From NCBI GenBank assembly GCA_051122655.1, contig CP182107.1, forward strand, positions 2,170,001-2,234,000: DNA of 64,000 nucleotides, in the 5' to 3' direction. This document shows, piece after piece, positions 8,171 through 17,474 of the stretch. The notes below the pieces were generated by a model. The model was given only the letters and a program-made list of their open reading frames with translations, did not search any database and had not been told where the DNA came from. The DNA comes from Pasteurella sp030783905. Its GTDB lineage: Bacteria > Pseudomonadota > Gammaproteobacteria > Enterobacterales > Pasteurellaceae. Position 1 is the stretch's first letter. Every line of letters begins with the position of its first letter. The position numbers were made by a program, and so were the translations under genes.

Positions 8171-10969
8171 TTATGCGAATTGTCTGATTTCACCCTGACC
8201 GTTGACGTTTTCATCACAACGTGAGCAAAGTGACTCGGTATCTTTGCTGTCAGAATAATGCCAGCAACGAGGGCATTTGTGATTAGCAGAACGTACCACT
8301 TTCACCGCAAATCCTTTCACTTCACCTTCCGCTACATCGGCTTCTGCTAATGGTCTCACTTCTGCTTTTGAGGTGATTAACACAAAACGCAATTCATTTT
8401 GTAATTTGGCTAAGAGTGGAGCATAAGTGTCATTCGCATAAAGGGTTAATTCGGCTTCTAGCGCGGCACCGATAATTTTATCGTTACGGGCTTGCTCTAA
8501 CACGCGGTTGACTTCATCACGCAAGGTGATGATTTGTTGCCAATAAGCGTCGTTCATTTGTTCGTTCGTATCTAACGCAAATAAGCCATCATAAAATTCC
8601 TCAGTAAACACAAATTCACCACGTTCACCCGGAATATAGTGCCAGATTTCATCTGCGGTGAACGACAACACAGGGGCAATCCAACGAACAAGCGCTTCGG
8701 CAATATGCCACAATGCCGTTTGACAGCTACGGCGAGCAAGGCTATCGGCTTTAGTGGTGTATTGACGGTCTTTGATAATATCTAAATAGAATGAACCCAT
8801 CTCAATTGAGCAGAATTTCATTAAACGTTGCACGACGGCATGGAATTGATAATTATCGTAAGCCTCTTTTATTTCATTTTGTGCACGAAGCGCACAATCG
8901 ACAGCCCAACGGTCTAATACCATCATCTCTTCTGGTTTCACCCGATCGCGTTTTGGATCAAACCCATTTAGGTTTGCTAATAGGAAACGCGCAGTATTAC
9001 GAATACGACGATAAGCATCAGCCGCACGTTTTAAGATTTCATCAGATACAGAAATCTCGCCCGTGTAGTCAGTTGAAGCAACCCATAAACGTAAAATATC
9101 GCCACCGAATTTATCCATCACTTCTTGTGGGGTCACGATGTTACCGATGGATTTTGACATTTTGCGGCCTTGACCATCGACAGTAAAACCATGTGTCAAC
9201 ACTTGCTTATACGGTGCTTTGTTATCTGTTGCCGTAGAGAGCATTAATGAAGACATAAACCAACCACGGTGTTGGTCTGAACCTTCAAGATACATATCCG
9301 CTTCTTTGCCGTTAAATTCTGGGCGATCTTTCACCACAGAATAATAGGTTGATCCTGAATCGAACCACACATCTAACGTATCTGGCACTTTGCTATAGTT
9401 TTCAGCGTCTGCACCTAATAATTCCGTGGCATCTAAATCCCACCAGGCTTGAATGCCTTTTTGTTCCACACGTTTTGCCACTTCTTCGACCAGTTCAACG
9501 GTGCGAGGGTGCAATTCTTCGGTTTCTTTGTGGATAAATAAGGCAACAGGTACACCCCAAGTACGTTGGCGAGAAATACACCAGTCTGGGCGGTTTTCTA
9601 CCATTTTTTCAATACGAGCTTGACCCCAATCTGGAATCCAGCGCACTTTTTTAATTTCGCCTAACGCTTGTTGACGTAATCCCTGTTTTTCCATGCCGAT
9701 AAACCATTGTGGTGTCGCACGGAAAATAATCGGGGTTTTATGACGCCAGCAATGTGGGTAACTGTGTTTGATTTTGCTGAATTTCAGCATTGCCCCCACT
9801 TCTTGTAATTTTGCTACGACCAGATCGTTGGACTCAAACACGCCTTTCCCTGCAAAGAAAGGCACATCGGCTTTGAACAAACCGTCGTTACCAATTAAGC
9901 CCGCCATGTCGATGCCATTTTTCTGTGCAATAATATAGTCGTCATGACCGTGGTCTGGTGCGGTATGCACTAAACCAGTACCACCATCAGTGGTCACGTG
10001 GTCACCTAAAATGACAGGCACACTAAAGTCATAGAACGGATGATTAAAACGCAACCATTCAAGATCTTGGCCTTTTGCTTCACCAAGCACCTCAAAGGTT
10101 TCGATACCCACTGCTTTTGCCACTTCTTCGACTAAATCTTTGGCTAAAATCACACGCTCATCATTAAATTGGACTAATTGATAATCAAGCTTCTCATGAA
10201 TTGCAATGGCACGGTTAGACGGAATGGTCCAAGGGGTGGTTGTCCAGATAACGGCTGAAATGTTGCCCTTTCCTTTACCTTCTGCATTGAATTTGGCTAA
10301 AACTGTGTCAGAATCCACCGCACTAAACCGCACATAGATAGAAGGGGAGACTTTATCTTCATATTCCACTTCGGCTTCTGCCAATGAAGAGGCACAGTCT
10401 AAACACCAATGGACCGGTTTTGAACCTTTGTATAAATGCCCATTTTCCACTGCTTTGCCGAAGGCACGAATAATGTTGGCTTCGGTGTGATAGTTCATGG
10501 TTAAGTAAGGATTGTCCCAATCCCCTAATACGCCAAGACGGATAAAATCTTTTTTCTGCCCTTCCACTTGTTCAGCCGCATATTGACGACATGCTTCACG
10601 AAATTGTGCTGCACTGATGTTTTGGTTTGGTTTACCGACTAAACCTTCTACTTTTAACTCAATGGGTAAACCATGGCAGTCCCAACCTGGGATATAAGGA
10701 GAGTCATAACCTAAAGCGGTTTTGGATTTAACAATAATATCTTTCAGAATTTTATTCACTGCGTGACCGATATGAATCGTACCGTTCGCATAAGGAGGGC
10801 CATCGTGAAGAATGAAGGATTTTTTGCCTTTAGAGGCTTGACGGATTTTTTGGTAAAGATTTTTTTCATACCAACCTTTTAGCATATTTGGCTCACGTTT
10901 TGCCAAATCCCCACGCATAGGAAAACCTGTTTCTGGCAGGTTAAGAGTGTTTTTATAATCAACTGTCAT
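8171..10969 (-). CDS. ileS: Isoleucyl-tRNA synthetase
   Basis: IleS charges tRNA-Ile in the cytoplasm. The 932-residue class I synthetase has H-I-G-H at 66-69, the K-M-S-K-S loop about residue 600, the W-x-S-R-Q-R-T-W-G-V-P core segment, and a C-terminal zinc finger formed by C-P-R-C and C-S-R-C. The ATG at 10969 (M-T-V-D-Y-K) is the family start; the frame stays open upstream but into ribF. It lies 34 bp after ribF and is followed by lspA, the conserved ribF-ileS-lspA order. Confidence 0.98.
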   Translation of the reverse strand: MTVDYKNTLNLPETGFPMRGDLAKREPNMLKGWYEKNLYQKIRQASKGKKSFILHDGPPYANGTIHIGHAVNKILKDIIVKSKTALGYDSPYIPGWDCHGLPIELKVEGLVGKPNQNISAAQFREACRQYAAEQVEGQKKDFIRLGVLGDWDNPYLTMNYHTEANIIRAFGKAVENGHLYKGSKPVHWCLDCASSLAEAEVEYEDKVSPSIYVRFSAVDSDTVLAKFNAEGKGKGNISAVIWTTTPWTIPSNRAIAIHEKLDYQLVQFNDERVILAKDLVEEVAKAVGIETFEVLGEAKGQDLEWLRFNHPFYDFSVPVILGDHVTTDGGTGLVHTAPDHGHDDYIIAQKNGIDMAGLIGNDGLFKADVPFFAGKGVFESNDLVVAKLQEVGAMLKFSKIKHSYPHCWRHKTPIIFRATPQWFIGMEKQGLRQQALGEIKKVRWIPDWGQARIEKMVENRPDWCISRQRTWGVPVALFIHKETEELHPRTVELVEEVAKRVEQKGIQAWWDLDATELLGADAENYSKVPDTLDVWFDSGSTYYSVVKDRPEFNGKEADMYLEGSDQHRGWFMSSLMLSTATDNKAPYKQVLTHGFTVDGQGRKMSKSIGNIVTPQEVMDKFGGDILRLWVASTDYTGEISVSDEILKRAADAYRRIRNTARFLLANLNGFDPKRDRVKPEEMMVLDRWAVDCALRAQNEIKEAYDNYQFHAVVQRLMKFCSIEMGSFYLDIIKDRQYTTKADSLARRSCQTALWHIAEALVRWIAPVLSFTADEIWHYIPGERGEFVFTEEFYDGLFALDTNEQMNDAYWQQIITLRDEVNRVLEQARNDKIIGAALEAELTLYANDTYAPLLAKLQNELRFVLITSKAEVRPLAEADVAEGEVKGFAVKVVRSANHKCPRCWHYSDSKDTESLCSRCDENVNGQGEIRQFA

Positions 10970-11003
10970 CTTGATATCCCAATGAATAAAATTAACTAAT
11001 CTT

Positions 11004-11939
11004 TTAATGTGTTGTGTTTTGGAAAAAGTATTTTGCTGTTTCCACATCTCGGGCAATTTGTTCTTTAAGGGCCTCAACGCTCGGAAATTTAAACTCATTA
11101 CGAATTTTATGGCAAAATTCGATTTCTAAACATTGTCCATAAATTGTCGCATTAAAATCGAAAATATGGACTTCTAATAGCTGTACTGCACCATTAATGG
11201 TGGGGCGTTTACCGATATTGGCGACGCCATGATACATTTCTTGGTTTTTTAACCGCACTTTCACTGCGTAAACCCCTTTGACAGGGTTAACTTGACGATG
11301 TAATAGAATATTGGCTGTCGGGAAACCGATAGTGCGACCTAATTTATTGCCGTGTGCGACACGCCCCAAAATGCGGTAAGGTTTACCTAACATTTTTTCG
11401 GCATAGGCTAACTTATCCTCTGCTAACGCTTCTCGGATTGCGGTGCTACTGATGCGTAATTCATCACAGTAAAAGCTGTGGTTATCTTCCACTAGAAAGC
11501 CAAATGTCTTACCAGATGACTGTAATAGCGCAAAATCGCCTTGTCGTTTCGCACCAAAACGGAAATCATCACCAATACTTAAAAATTGGACATTCAACTT
11601 GTTTACGAGCCAATCTTCAATAAATGCTTCGGCGGTTTGCTTGGCAAAACTTTCGTTAAAACGAATGCAAAGCACATAATCCACACCAGCTTGTGCGAGA
11701 TAATGTAATTTATCTCGTAAACGCATAAGGCGCGCAGGAATGGCTTCACCAGTGAAATATTCACGCGGTTGTGGTTCAAATAGCATCACGACAACGGGTA
11801 AATGCAATGAATCTGCTTTTTGACGTAAATGGCGTAAAATGGCTTGATGACCTAAATGTACGCCATCAAAATTGCCAATAGTCAGCGCACAACCCGATAA
11901 ATTTTGAGGTAAATTGTGAATGCCACGAATCAGTCGCAT
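11004..11939 (-). CDS. ribF: Bifunctional riboflavin kinase / FAD synthetase
   Basis: RibF phosphorylates riboflavin to FMN and adenylates it to FAD. The N-terminal nucleotidyltransferase half shows G-N-F-D-G-V-H-L-G-H near residue 22-31. The C-terminal kinase half begins around residue 185 with G-R-T-I-G-F-P-T-A-N. The start chosen is ATG at 11939 (M-R-L-I-R-G), giving 311 residues; an in-frame upstream codon would add 11 residues that do not fit the family. It leads the ribF-ileS-lspA cluster. Confidence 0.96.
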   Translation of the reverse strand: MRLIRGIHNLPQNLSGCALTIGNFDGVHLGHQAILRHLRQKADSLHLPVVVMLFEPQPREYFTGEAIPARLMRLRDKLHYLAQAGVDYVLCIRFNESFAKQTAEAFIEDWLVNKLNVQFLSIGDDFRFGAKRQGDFALLQSSGKTFGFLVEDNHSFYCDELRISSTAIREALAEDKLAYAEKMLGKPYRILGRVAHGNKLGRTIGFPTANILLHRQVNPVKGVYAVKVRLKNQEMYHGVANIGKRPTINGAVQLLEVHIFDFNATIYGQCLEIEFCHKIRNEFKFPSVEALKEQIARDVETAKYFFQNTTH

Positions 11940-12027
11940 TGAAATCGTTATCCGTTCGAAATTTATAAGCAAAATAATTCGGACATTATAAGCATAAATC
12001 AGGCAAATAGGCGATATTTTTTTATGC

Positions 12028-13602
12028 TTATCCTTTGGTTGTTAAGTGATGTTTGCGAATGCCAACTAGTGCGAGCATGGTAAAGTAAATGATGGCGGCA
12101 AAGCCAATCAACCAAACCAACCAATGTATGCGAGTGAGGAAGGTCATGGCATGCCACTCAAGCAATGTTGGGGTGTAATACCAAACAACCCCACCCATTA
12201 CACCAGCAGACAGTAAAACTTTGCCAAAAAACACCGCACTTTGACGGCTAAAATGGTAAACCTGTTCTTTCACTAAACCGCGGTAAAGAAGATAAGCATT
12301 GAGGGTCGCAGACATCGCTGAGGCCATGGCTAATCCGACATAACTAAATGGAATCGCAAGCAAGTTAAAGCCCATGTTACTGACCATGGCAATGATCCCA
12401 ATTTTAACTGGTGTTTTGGTGTCTTGGCGAGCGTAATAACCATTCGCCAAAATTTTGATTAACATAAAACTGAGTAAACCGGCATTGAATGCCCAGAGTG
12501 AAAGTGACGCGGCTTGTACATCATTTAAGCCAAAGTTGCCACGCATAAATAACACTAACAGTAAAGGTTGCGCTAAAATCGCAATACCAATCATGGCCGG
12601 CACCCCTAACAGTAAAATCATGCGAATGCCCCAATCCATTGTATGGCGGAAATCAAGGGCACTTTGGGCAGAATTATCATGCCGACTGACATGGTGACGC
12701 GCAAGTGTAGGCAGAATCACCGTAGAAATTGCAATCCCAAAGAGGCCGAGTGGAAATTCTAATAATCGATCGGAATAGTATAGCCAGCTGATGGATCCCG
12801 TCATCAAAAAACTGGCGATTAACGTATCTAATAATAAATTAATCTGACTGACTGACACACCAAAGAGGGCAGGGATCATTAACGTGCGAATCTTCTTTAC
12901 CCCGGCATCATGCCATGCCCATTTTGGTTTGACTAACAAGCCTGCTTGTTTTAAAAACGGGATTTGAAACAAAAATTGCAATAATCCGCCAGTGAAAATC
13001 CCTATTGCTAAGGCTAAATCTGGACTGTTCATATGTGGTGCAAGGAACAGCGCGGTAGCGATCATAGCAATATTCAGTAAAACTGGTGAGAATGACATGA
13101 CCCCGAATTTGCCAATGGTATTTAATATCGCACCAGAAAGGGCAACGAACGTCACAAACCAGAGATAAGGAAACGTGATTTTGAGTAGGAAAGAGGCTTG
13201 TTCAAATTTTTCCGCATTTGGCCCATTATTGACCCAATCAATGAACCAACCTGTACCAAATAGTGCTGCGATCAACGGAGAAAAGACCATCGCAAAAATC
13301 GTTACAATGGATACTAATCCGCCTAATGTGCCCGAGACTTTACCAATAAATTCGCGCGTTTTATCAATATCGCCGGCTTTTTGATATTCCGCTAAAACCG
13401 GCACAAAGGCTTGTGAAAAGGCGCCTTCGGCAAATAAGCGGCGCAGGAAATTCGGGATTTTGTTGGCGAATAAAAAGACATCTGCTGCCACGCCTGCACC
13501 TAATAAGTTGGCAATGACAATATCTCTGATTAACCCTAGAATGCGTGATAACAACGTCATGGTGCTGACGACAATGCCCGATTTTAATAATCCTTTGCTC
13601 AA
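12028..13602 (-). CDS. murJ: Lipid II flippase MurJ
   Basis: MurJ (MviN) moves lipid II across the inner membrane for peptidoglycan synthesis. The 524 residues hold about 14 hydrophobic segments. The N-terminus has the typical S-R-I-L-G-L-I-R-D followed by D-V-F-x-x-A-x-K-I-P-N-x-x-R-R-L-F-A-E-G-A-F-S-Q-A-F. It lies upstream of ribF on the same strand and is divergent from rpsT, the arrangement seen in related gammaproteobacteria. An uptake signal is present at 12233-12241. Confidence 0.97.
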   Translation of the reverse strand: MSKGLLKSGIVVSTMTLLSRILGLIRDIVIANLLGAGVAADVFLFANKIPNFLRRLFAEGAFSQAFVPVLAEYQKAGDIDKTREFIGKVSGTLGGLVSIVTIFAMVFSPLIAALFGTGWFIDWVNNGPNAEKFEQASFLLKITFPYLWFVTFVALSGAILNTIGKFGVMSFSPVLLNIAMIATALFLAPHMNSPDLALAIGIFTGGLLQFLFQIPFLKQAGLLVKPKWAWHDAGVKKIRTLMIPALFGVSVSQINLLLDTLIASFLMTGSISWLYYSDRLLEFPLGLFGIAISTVILPTLARHHVSRHDNSAQSALDFRHTMDWGIRMILLLGVPAMIGIAILAQPLLLVLFMRGNFGLNDVQAASLSLWAFNAGLLSFMLIKILANGYYARQDTKTPVKIGIIAMVSNMGFNLLAIPFSYVGLAMASAMSATLNAYLLYRGLVKEQVYHFSRQSAVFFGKVLLSAGVMGGVVWYYTPTLLEWHAMTFLTRIHWLVWLIGFAAIIYFTMLALVGIRKHHLTTKG

Positions 13603-13911
13603 AATAATATACTCGATAGGTTTTGTTTGGATAAAATGAGGAAAATTTGCTTAATTGTATAGAAATTTTGTTTTTACGCTATATTCTACGTGAAAAAACT
13701 GCTAAAATCTCGCCCACATCGTTTGGTGAGCCTATCTTGAAAGCGCTTGATTGATATAACGATGCTTAACTTTCGGTTGTGTCTCACCGAAATCAATAAC
13801 CCATGTTCAGTGACCAAATTCAATTAGTCATTGACAAAAGCATAGAAAATAGGCATATTTTACGCCTTTAATTTATCTCGTTTACTAACAAATAATTTTA
13901 GGAGTTTGACC
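13603..13911. other. Divergent murJ/rpsT intergenic region
   Basis: This stretch of about 309 bp has no coding ORF of note. Its right part carries a good promoter for rpsT and the long rpsT leader, which would be expected to include autoregulatory structure. The left half should hold the murJ promoter, but I could not assign it. Confidence 0.6.
13831..13859 (+). promoter_or_regulatory. Sigma-70 promoter for rpsT
   Basis: A perfect -35 TTGACA (13831-13836) is followed by a 17-bp spacer and CATATT (13854-13859), 4 of 6 matches to the -10 consensus. Transcription would start about 45 bp before the rpsT start codon. Confidence 0.65.
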
Positions 13912-14175
13912 TTGGCTAATATCAAGTCAGCTAAAAAACGTGCGATTCAATCAGAAAAACGCCGTCAGCACAATGCAAGTCAACGCTCAATGATGCGTAC
14001 TTACATTAAAAAAGTTTACGCAGCAGTCGCAGCAGGTGATAAATCAGTCGCAGAAAAAGCATTTGTTGAAATGCAAAAAGTGGTGGACAGAATGGCTTCT
14101 AAAGGCTTAATCCACGCAAATAAAGCCGCTAACCACAAAGCAAACTTATCTGCACAAATCAAAAAATTAGCATAA
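13912..14175 (+). CDS. rpsT: 30S ribosomal protein S20
   Basis: S20 binds 16S rRNA early in 30S assembly. The 87-residue protein begins A-N-I-K-S-A-K-K-R after its start and is strongly basic. The start codon is TTG at 13912, with AGGAG at 13900-13904 seven bases upstream. This matches the E. coli gene, which also uses UUG and is autogenously controlled. A second in-frame TTG at 13906 sits against the ribosome-binding site and would add two residues, so it is rejected. A terminator follows immediately. Confidence 0.97.
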   Translation: MANIKSAKKRAIQSEKRRQHNASQRSMMRTYIKKVYAAVAAGDKSVAEKAFVEMQKVVDRMASKGLIHANKAANHKANLSAQIKKLA

Positions 14176-14196
14176 TTTTTCGATTCTAAGCAAATT

Positions 14197-14230
14197 AAAA
14201 AACCGCATTATTATAGTATGCGGTTTTTTT
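14197..14230 (+). terminator. Rho-independent terminator between rpsT and smp (bidirectional)
   Basis: ACCGCAT and ATGCGGT arms, flanked by an A run on the left and a T run on the right, can terminate both rpsT and the convergent smp-type gene. Confidence 0.85.
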
Positions 14231-14233
14231 ATG

Positions 14234-14914
14234 TCATTTGTTCAGGCGTCTGCGACGTCGATGATAGTGGCCGACATGTTGTTTGGTTTTTAGCACTTTG
14301 ACCGTTTGTGTTTCGGTGACTTTGCGGTAGGCTCTTCGGTAGTGACTCAGGAAATAATGCACGGAACTTGCTAATAATACCCCCGCCAGGAAAATAATAA
14401 TTAATTCACCATACAACTGGTGAAATAACTGATCGATCTTACTTTGTGTGGTTTTGCCGTATTTTGAATCAAAGGTGACACGTAAAAAACCTTCAATACC
14501 GTTAACCGAATAAATAGGTTCGACAATTTGTTGTGTATTTTCTTCATCGGGATGGGTTTGGCTGTTTAAACCAAGTGTTAAGCGCAGGTTTTGAAAGTGA
14601 CTCGTTTGCGCTAAAAGTTCCCCCCGGTTTGAATAAATTGACGCATCTAACACAAATTCCTCTTTTGCAAAGGTATTCAGACTGTCGGTTAATTGTTCCG
14701 TATTGGCATTATTCACCAATAACATAGAGAGTAAATTGGCTTGTTGGCGGATTAAAAGATGTGACAAGTTAGACACTTGGTTAACACTCGCCAGTTGTGA
14801 ACCAATTTTGAATTGCTGAACACCAAATAAGATCACCGAAACAATCACAATACATAAGATCATGATCGCTGAAATCATACTTAATTTAATGAATTTTTCT
14901 TTGGTTAAATGCAA
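14234..14914 (-). CDS. smp: Smp/YtjB family membrane protein
   Basis: The 226-residue protein has two membrane segments (about 12-32 and 168-188) enclosing a periplasmic domain, and ends in a basic tail rich in Arg and Lys. It sits divergent to serB, exactly where E. coli carries smp (ytjB), and its topology and length agree. The function of the family is unknown. The assignment rests on synteny and architecture rather than on a motif. Confidence 0.82.
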   Translation of the reverse strand: MHLTKEKFIKLSMISAIMILCIVIVSVILFGVQQFKIGSQLASVNQVSNLSHLLIRQQANLLSMLLVNNANTEQLTDSLNTFAKEEFVLDASIYSNRGELLAQTSHFQNLRLTLGLNSQTHPDEENTQQIVEPIYSVNGIEGFLRVTFDSKYGKTTQSKIDQLFHQLYGELIIIFLAGVLLASSVHYFLSHYRRAYRKVTETQTVKVLKTKQHVGHYHRRRRRLNK

Positions 14915-14993
14915 GTTATTTTTTCCTAAAGAGATGTAAATGGGCTAGAATACCGACACTTTATTTTCAGCTTGACAATTTACAGGATTTTCT

Positions 14994-15956
14994 ATGCAAA
15001 CACAAAACCTTGCAACGATTACGCAGTTTTTTTCTTCTTTTCCTTGTCCAATTGCCACGAACGAACCTGCAACGCAAGGACAAGCTCATTTTGTTGTCTA
15101 TGGAGAAACCTTAAATCAGCTCAAGCTTAGTCAGTTTCAACAAAAGTGCGGTGAAAATTTTGTTATTTTAGAGGCTTGGAATGTATTACACAATACAGTC
15201 GTGCTCTTGCGAGGAAATTGGCAACCACAGTGGCTGGATTATGCACATGCATTGTGTCTTGATAGTGCATTACTGGGCTTTGTTCCTCGCCTAACGCAAG
15301 CGGGCTTATTAGTGATGGATATGGATTCAACAGCGATTCAAATTGAATGTATTGATGAAATTGCTAAATTAGCTGGAACAGGGGAGCTTGTTTCTTCTAT
15401 TACCGCACAAGCGATGCGAGGTGAATTAGATTTTGAACAAAGTTTACGTCGCCGTGTCGCTACCTTAAAAGGGGCGCCAGAAACAATTTTGCAAAGGGTA
15501 CGTGATAATTTACCTTTAATGCCCGGTTTAGAAGACACCTTAGCCGTATTACAACAGCATGGATGGAAAACCGCCATTGCCTCTGGTGGGTTTACTTACT
15601 TTACTGATCATTTAAAACAATGTTTGAAGCTGGATTATACTGTAGCGAACCGTTTTGCTATCGTAGAGGGAAAACTAACGGGGGAAGTGGCTGGTGAGGT
15701 AGTGGATGCACAATATAAAGCACGTACTTTAAGCGAATTAGCTGAAAAATTTAACCTTGATTTACCGTATACCGTGGCGATTGGTGATGGTGCCAATGAT
15801 CTGGCTATGCTTGAAGTTGCGGGCATGGGGGTGGCACTGCATGCTAAGCCGAAAGTACAACAACAAGCAAAAGTTGTGGTAAACTTTGCCGACTTTAGCG
15901 CACTGTTATGTTTACTGAGTGCAAATGATAAATTAATTCACACAAATAAGGAGTAA
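14994..15956 (+). CDS. serB: Phosphoserine phosphatase
   Basis: SerB removes phosphate from O-phospho-L-serine, the last step of serine synthesis that begins with SerA, also in this window. The 320-residue protein has a variable N-terminal domain and a HAD phosphatase core. D-M-D-S-T at 109-113 carries the nucleophile (D109) and acid (D111). A-S-G-G-F-T and G-D-G-A-N-D-L are the other HAD motifs. yajQ follows 6 bp after the stop, implying co-transcription. An uptake signal lies at 15144-15152. Confidence 0.97.
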   Translation: MQTQNLATITQFFSSFPCPIATNEPATQGQAHFVVYGETLNQLKLSQFQQKCGENFVILEAWNVLHNTVVLLRGNWQPQWLDYAHALCLDSALLGFVPRLTQAGLLVMDMDSTAIQIECIDEIAKLAGTGELVSSITAQAMRGELDFEQSLRRRVATLKGAPETILQRVRDNLPLMPGLEDTLAVLQQHGWKTAIASGGFTYFTDHLKQCLKLDYTVANRFAIVEGKLTGEVAGEVVDAQYKARTLSELAEKFNLDLPYTVAIGDGANDLAMLEVAGMGVALHAKPKVQQQAKVVVNFADFSALLCLLSANDKLIHTNKE

Positions 15957-15962
15957 TGACTT

Positions 15963-16454
15963 ATGCCTTCTTTTGATATTGTTTCTGAGATTACCTTACA
16001 TGAAGTGCGCAATGCGGTGGAAAATGCCAATCGTGATTTAACTAATCGTTGGGATTTTCGTAATGTACAAGCTGCGATTGAGTTAAATGAGAAAAATGAA
16101 AGTATCAACGTATCAAGCGAATCTGATTTCCAAGTTGAGCAATTAGTGGATATTTTACGCAATGCTTGTATTAAACGTGGGATTGATTCTAGCTCATTAG
16201 ACATTCCAACAGAGTATGAGCATAGTGGAAAAACTTACAGTAAAGAAATTAAGCTAAAACAAGGGATTGCATCGGACATGGCGAAGAAATTGACTAAGTT
16301 AATTAAGGACTCAAAACTGAAAGTACAGACCCAGATTCAAGGTGAGCAAGTGCGCGTAACAGGGAAGTCAAGGGATGATTTACAAGCGGTCATTCAATTA
16401 GTGAAAGGCGCAGAATTAGGCCAACCTTTCCAATTTAATAATTTTAGAGATTAG
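15963..16454 (+). CDS. yajQ: YajQ family nucleotide/cyclic-di-GMP-binding protein
   Basis: YajQ (UPF0234) proteins of about 163 residues bind nucleotides; a homologue in Xanthomonas binds cyclic di-GMP. The sequence begins M-P-S-F-D-I-V-S-E, the family signature, followed by E-V-x-N-A-V-x-N-A and S-R-D-D-L-Q near the end. It is coupled to serB here. Its exact role in Pasteurellaceae is not known. Confidence 0.93.
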   Translation: MPSFDIVSEITLHEVRNAVENANRDLTNRWDFRNVQAAIELNEKNESINVSSESDFQVEQLVDILRNACIKRGIDSSSLDIPTEYEHSGKTYSKEIKLKQGIASDMAKKLTKLIKDSKLKVQTQIQGEQVRVTGKSRDDLQAVIQLVKGAELGQPFQFNNFRD

Positions 16455-16473
16455 TGATTATAATAGGATCAAT

Positions 16474-16499
16474 AAAGCCGAGTGATACTCGGCTTTTTT
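16474..16499 (+). terminator. Rho-independent terminator after yajQ
   Basis: AAAGCCGAGT and ACTCGGCTTT form a 10-bp stem with a 3-base loop, followed by further T residues. Confidence 0.9.
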
Positions 16500-16529
16500 A
16501 CATCATGAGAGAGAATAACTTTTACTGTA

Positions 16530-16793
16530 TTATTTACTCATGATTCTAAAGAATCTTAAAATAAAGATCAGTACAATAGCCCCTAATACCCCAAAGAGTA
16601 AGCCTGCTAATGAGAAGCTACCAGCGGCATGTGCTGACCCAATTTCGAGGACATCACCAAATAACCAACGGCCAATTGATGAACCAATAATCCCGATGAT
16701 GATATTCATTAACAGACCCATGTCACTTTTCATGACTTGTTCTGCAATCCAACCGATTAAAGCTCCGACAATAATAGCTGAAATCCAACCCAT
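16530..16793 (-). CDS. GlsB/YeaQ/YmgE family small membrane protein
   Basis: The 87-residue protein is almost entirely hydrophobic, with three membrane segments and Gly-rich packing (G-W-I-A-E, G-I-I-G-S-S-I-G-R-W-L-F-G). This is the transglycosylase-associated/YeaQ pattern. Such proteins are often stress-induced; no enzymatic activity is established. It stands alone, convergent with yajQ. A purine-rich ribosome-binding site precedes the ATG at 16793. Confidence 0.88.
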   Translation of the reverse strand: MGWISAIIVGALIGWIAEQVMKSDMGLLMNIIIGIIGSSIGRWLFGDVLEIGSAHAAGSFSLAGLLFGVLGAIVLIFILRFFRIMSK

Positions 16794-17262
16794 ATTGTTC
16801 TCCTTATGAGTAGTTTATATATAAAAAATTAAAATCACTTTCTGACTTTAAAAAAGACATATAAGATAAAGTTAAAACAAGCTGACCTGTATAAACTGAT
16901 TTCTTATATAAAAATAACATAGCAGAATTTTACATTATTTCAACAAAATCATGTGTTTTGCGTATAATAATTATCCTTAATGGTGTTTATTTAATCGAAT
17001 TGACTTGATTTGAAAATATTTATTCCGTGTTTTTTGTTATCAAGAAATTGCTTATCTTGTTAATGAATTTGTACATACGCCTTATTTCGCATTAATGATG
17101 ACATCTGATAGTTGGTGTGATTCTATTTCCAGGCAGTATAACAATAACAAATAGGGCTAGGGATGCCGAGGAGATTGAAATCTAGGTTGCTGTTCTAGTT
17201 GAGTAACCTTGAATAACCTGACAGGCTGTTACTTGGCAAGCGTTTTGAAGAAGGGAATTTTT
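16794..17262. other. Long AT-rich intergenic region without a supported gene
   Basis: About 470 bp lie between the YeaQ-type gene and the tRNA. The only open frames are under 25 codons and lack ribosome-binding sites. The first part must hold the promoter of the YeaQ-type gene. Nothing else convincing is visible; a small RNA cannot be excluded. Confidence 0.6.
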
Positions 17263-17339
17263 TGGTGCCCCCAACAGGACTTGAACCTGTGACCAATCGA
17301 TTATGAGTCGACTGCTCTGACCGACTGAGCTATGGGGGC
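17263..17339 (-). tRNA. tRNA with CAU anticodon, probably tRNA-Ile2 (lysidine-type)
   Basis: The 77-nt cloverleaf has a 7-bp acceptor stem (GCCCCCA/TGGGGGC), a D-arm stem GCTC/GAGC, the anticodon loop CTCATAA, a T-arm ACAGG/CCTGT and an encoded CCA. The CAU anticodon could mean elongator Met, initiator fMet or Ile2. The acceptor has C4-G69 and C5-G68, which are TilS determinants. The anticodon stem and variable loop (TGGTC) resemble E. coli ileX more than metT. Automatic annotation will probably call it tRNA-Met. Confidence 0.85.
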
Positions 17340-17363
17340 GATCAGGAATGTAAAAACCTGTCG

Positions 17364-17392
17364 ATTATAGAGAAATCTTGGCATAAAGTCTA
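17364..17392 (-). promoter_or_regulatory. Sigma-70 promoter for the CAU tRNA
   Basis: On the minus strand TAGACT (-35, 4 of 6) and a perfect TATAAT (-10) are 17 bp apart, ending 25 bp before the mature tRNA. Confidence 0.75.
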
Positions 17393-17424
17393 GGTAGTGG
17401 CTTTTGTCTGGTTTAAATTTAAAC

Positions 17425-17452
17425 AAAAGCCGTTAATAGATTAACGGCTTTT
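17425..17452 (-). terminator. Rho-independent terminator after rpoD
   Basis: AAAAGCCGTTAA and TTAACGGCTTTT form a 12-bp stem with a 4-base loop, just past the rpoD stop. It closes the rpsU-dnaG-rpoD operon ahead of the tRNA promoter. Confidence 0.88.
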
Positions 17453-17474
17453 CATGTTAGTTCACTGTGTAGGA

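Noticed and set aside
10970..11098. 43-residue extension of ileS into ribF
   Set aside because: It overlaps the ribF 3' end and has no family match; the ATG at 10969 fits.
17095..17154. 19-codon ORF in the gap left of the tRNA
   Set aside because: No ribosome-binding site and no recognisable product.
17263..17339. Initiator or elongator tRNA-Met
   Set aside because: A paired 1-72 end argues against initiator; C4-G69, C5-G68 and the variable loop favour Ile2 over elongator Met. Not fully excluded.
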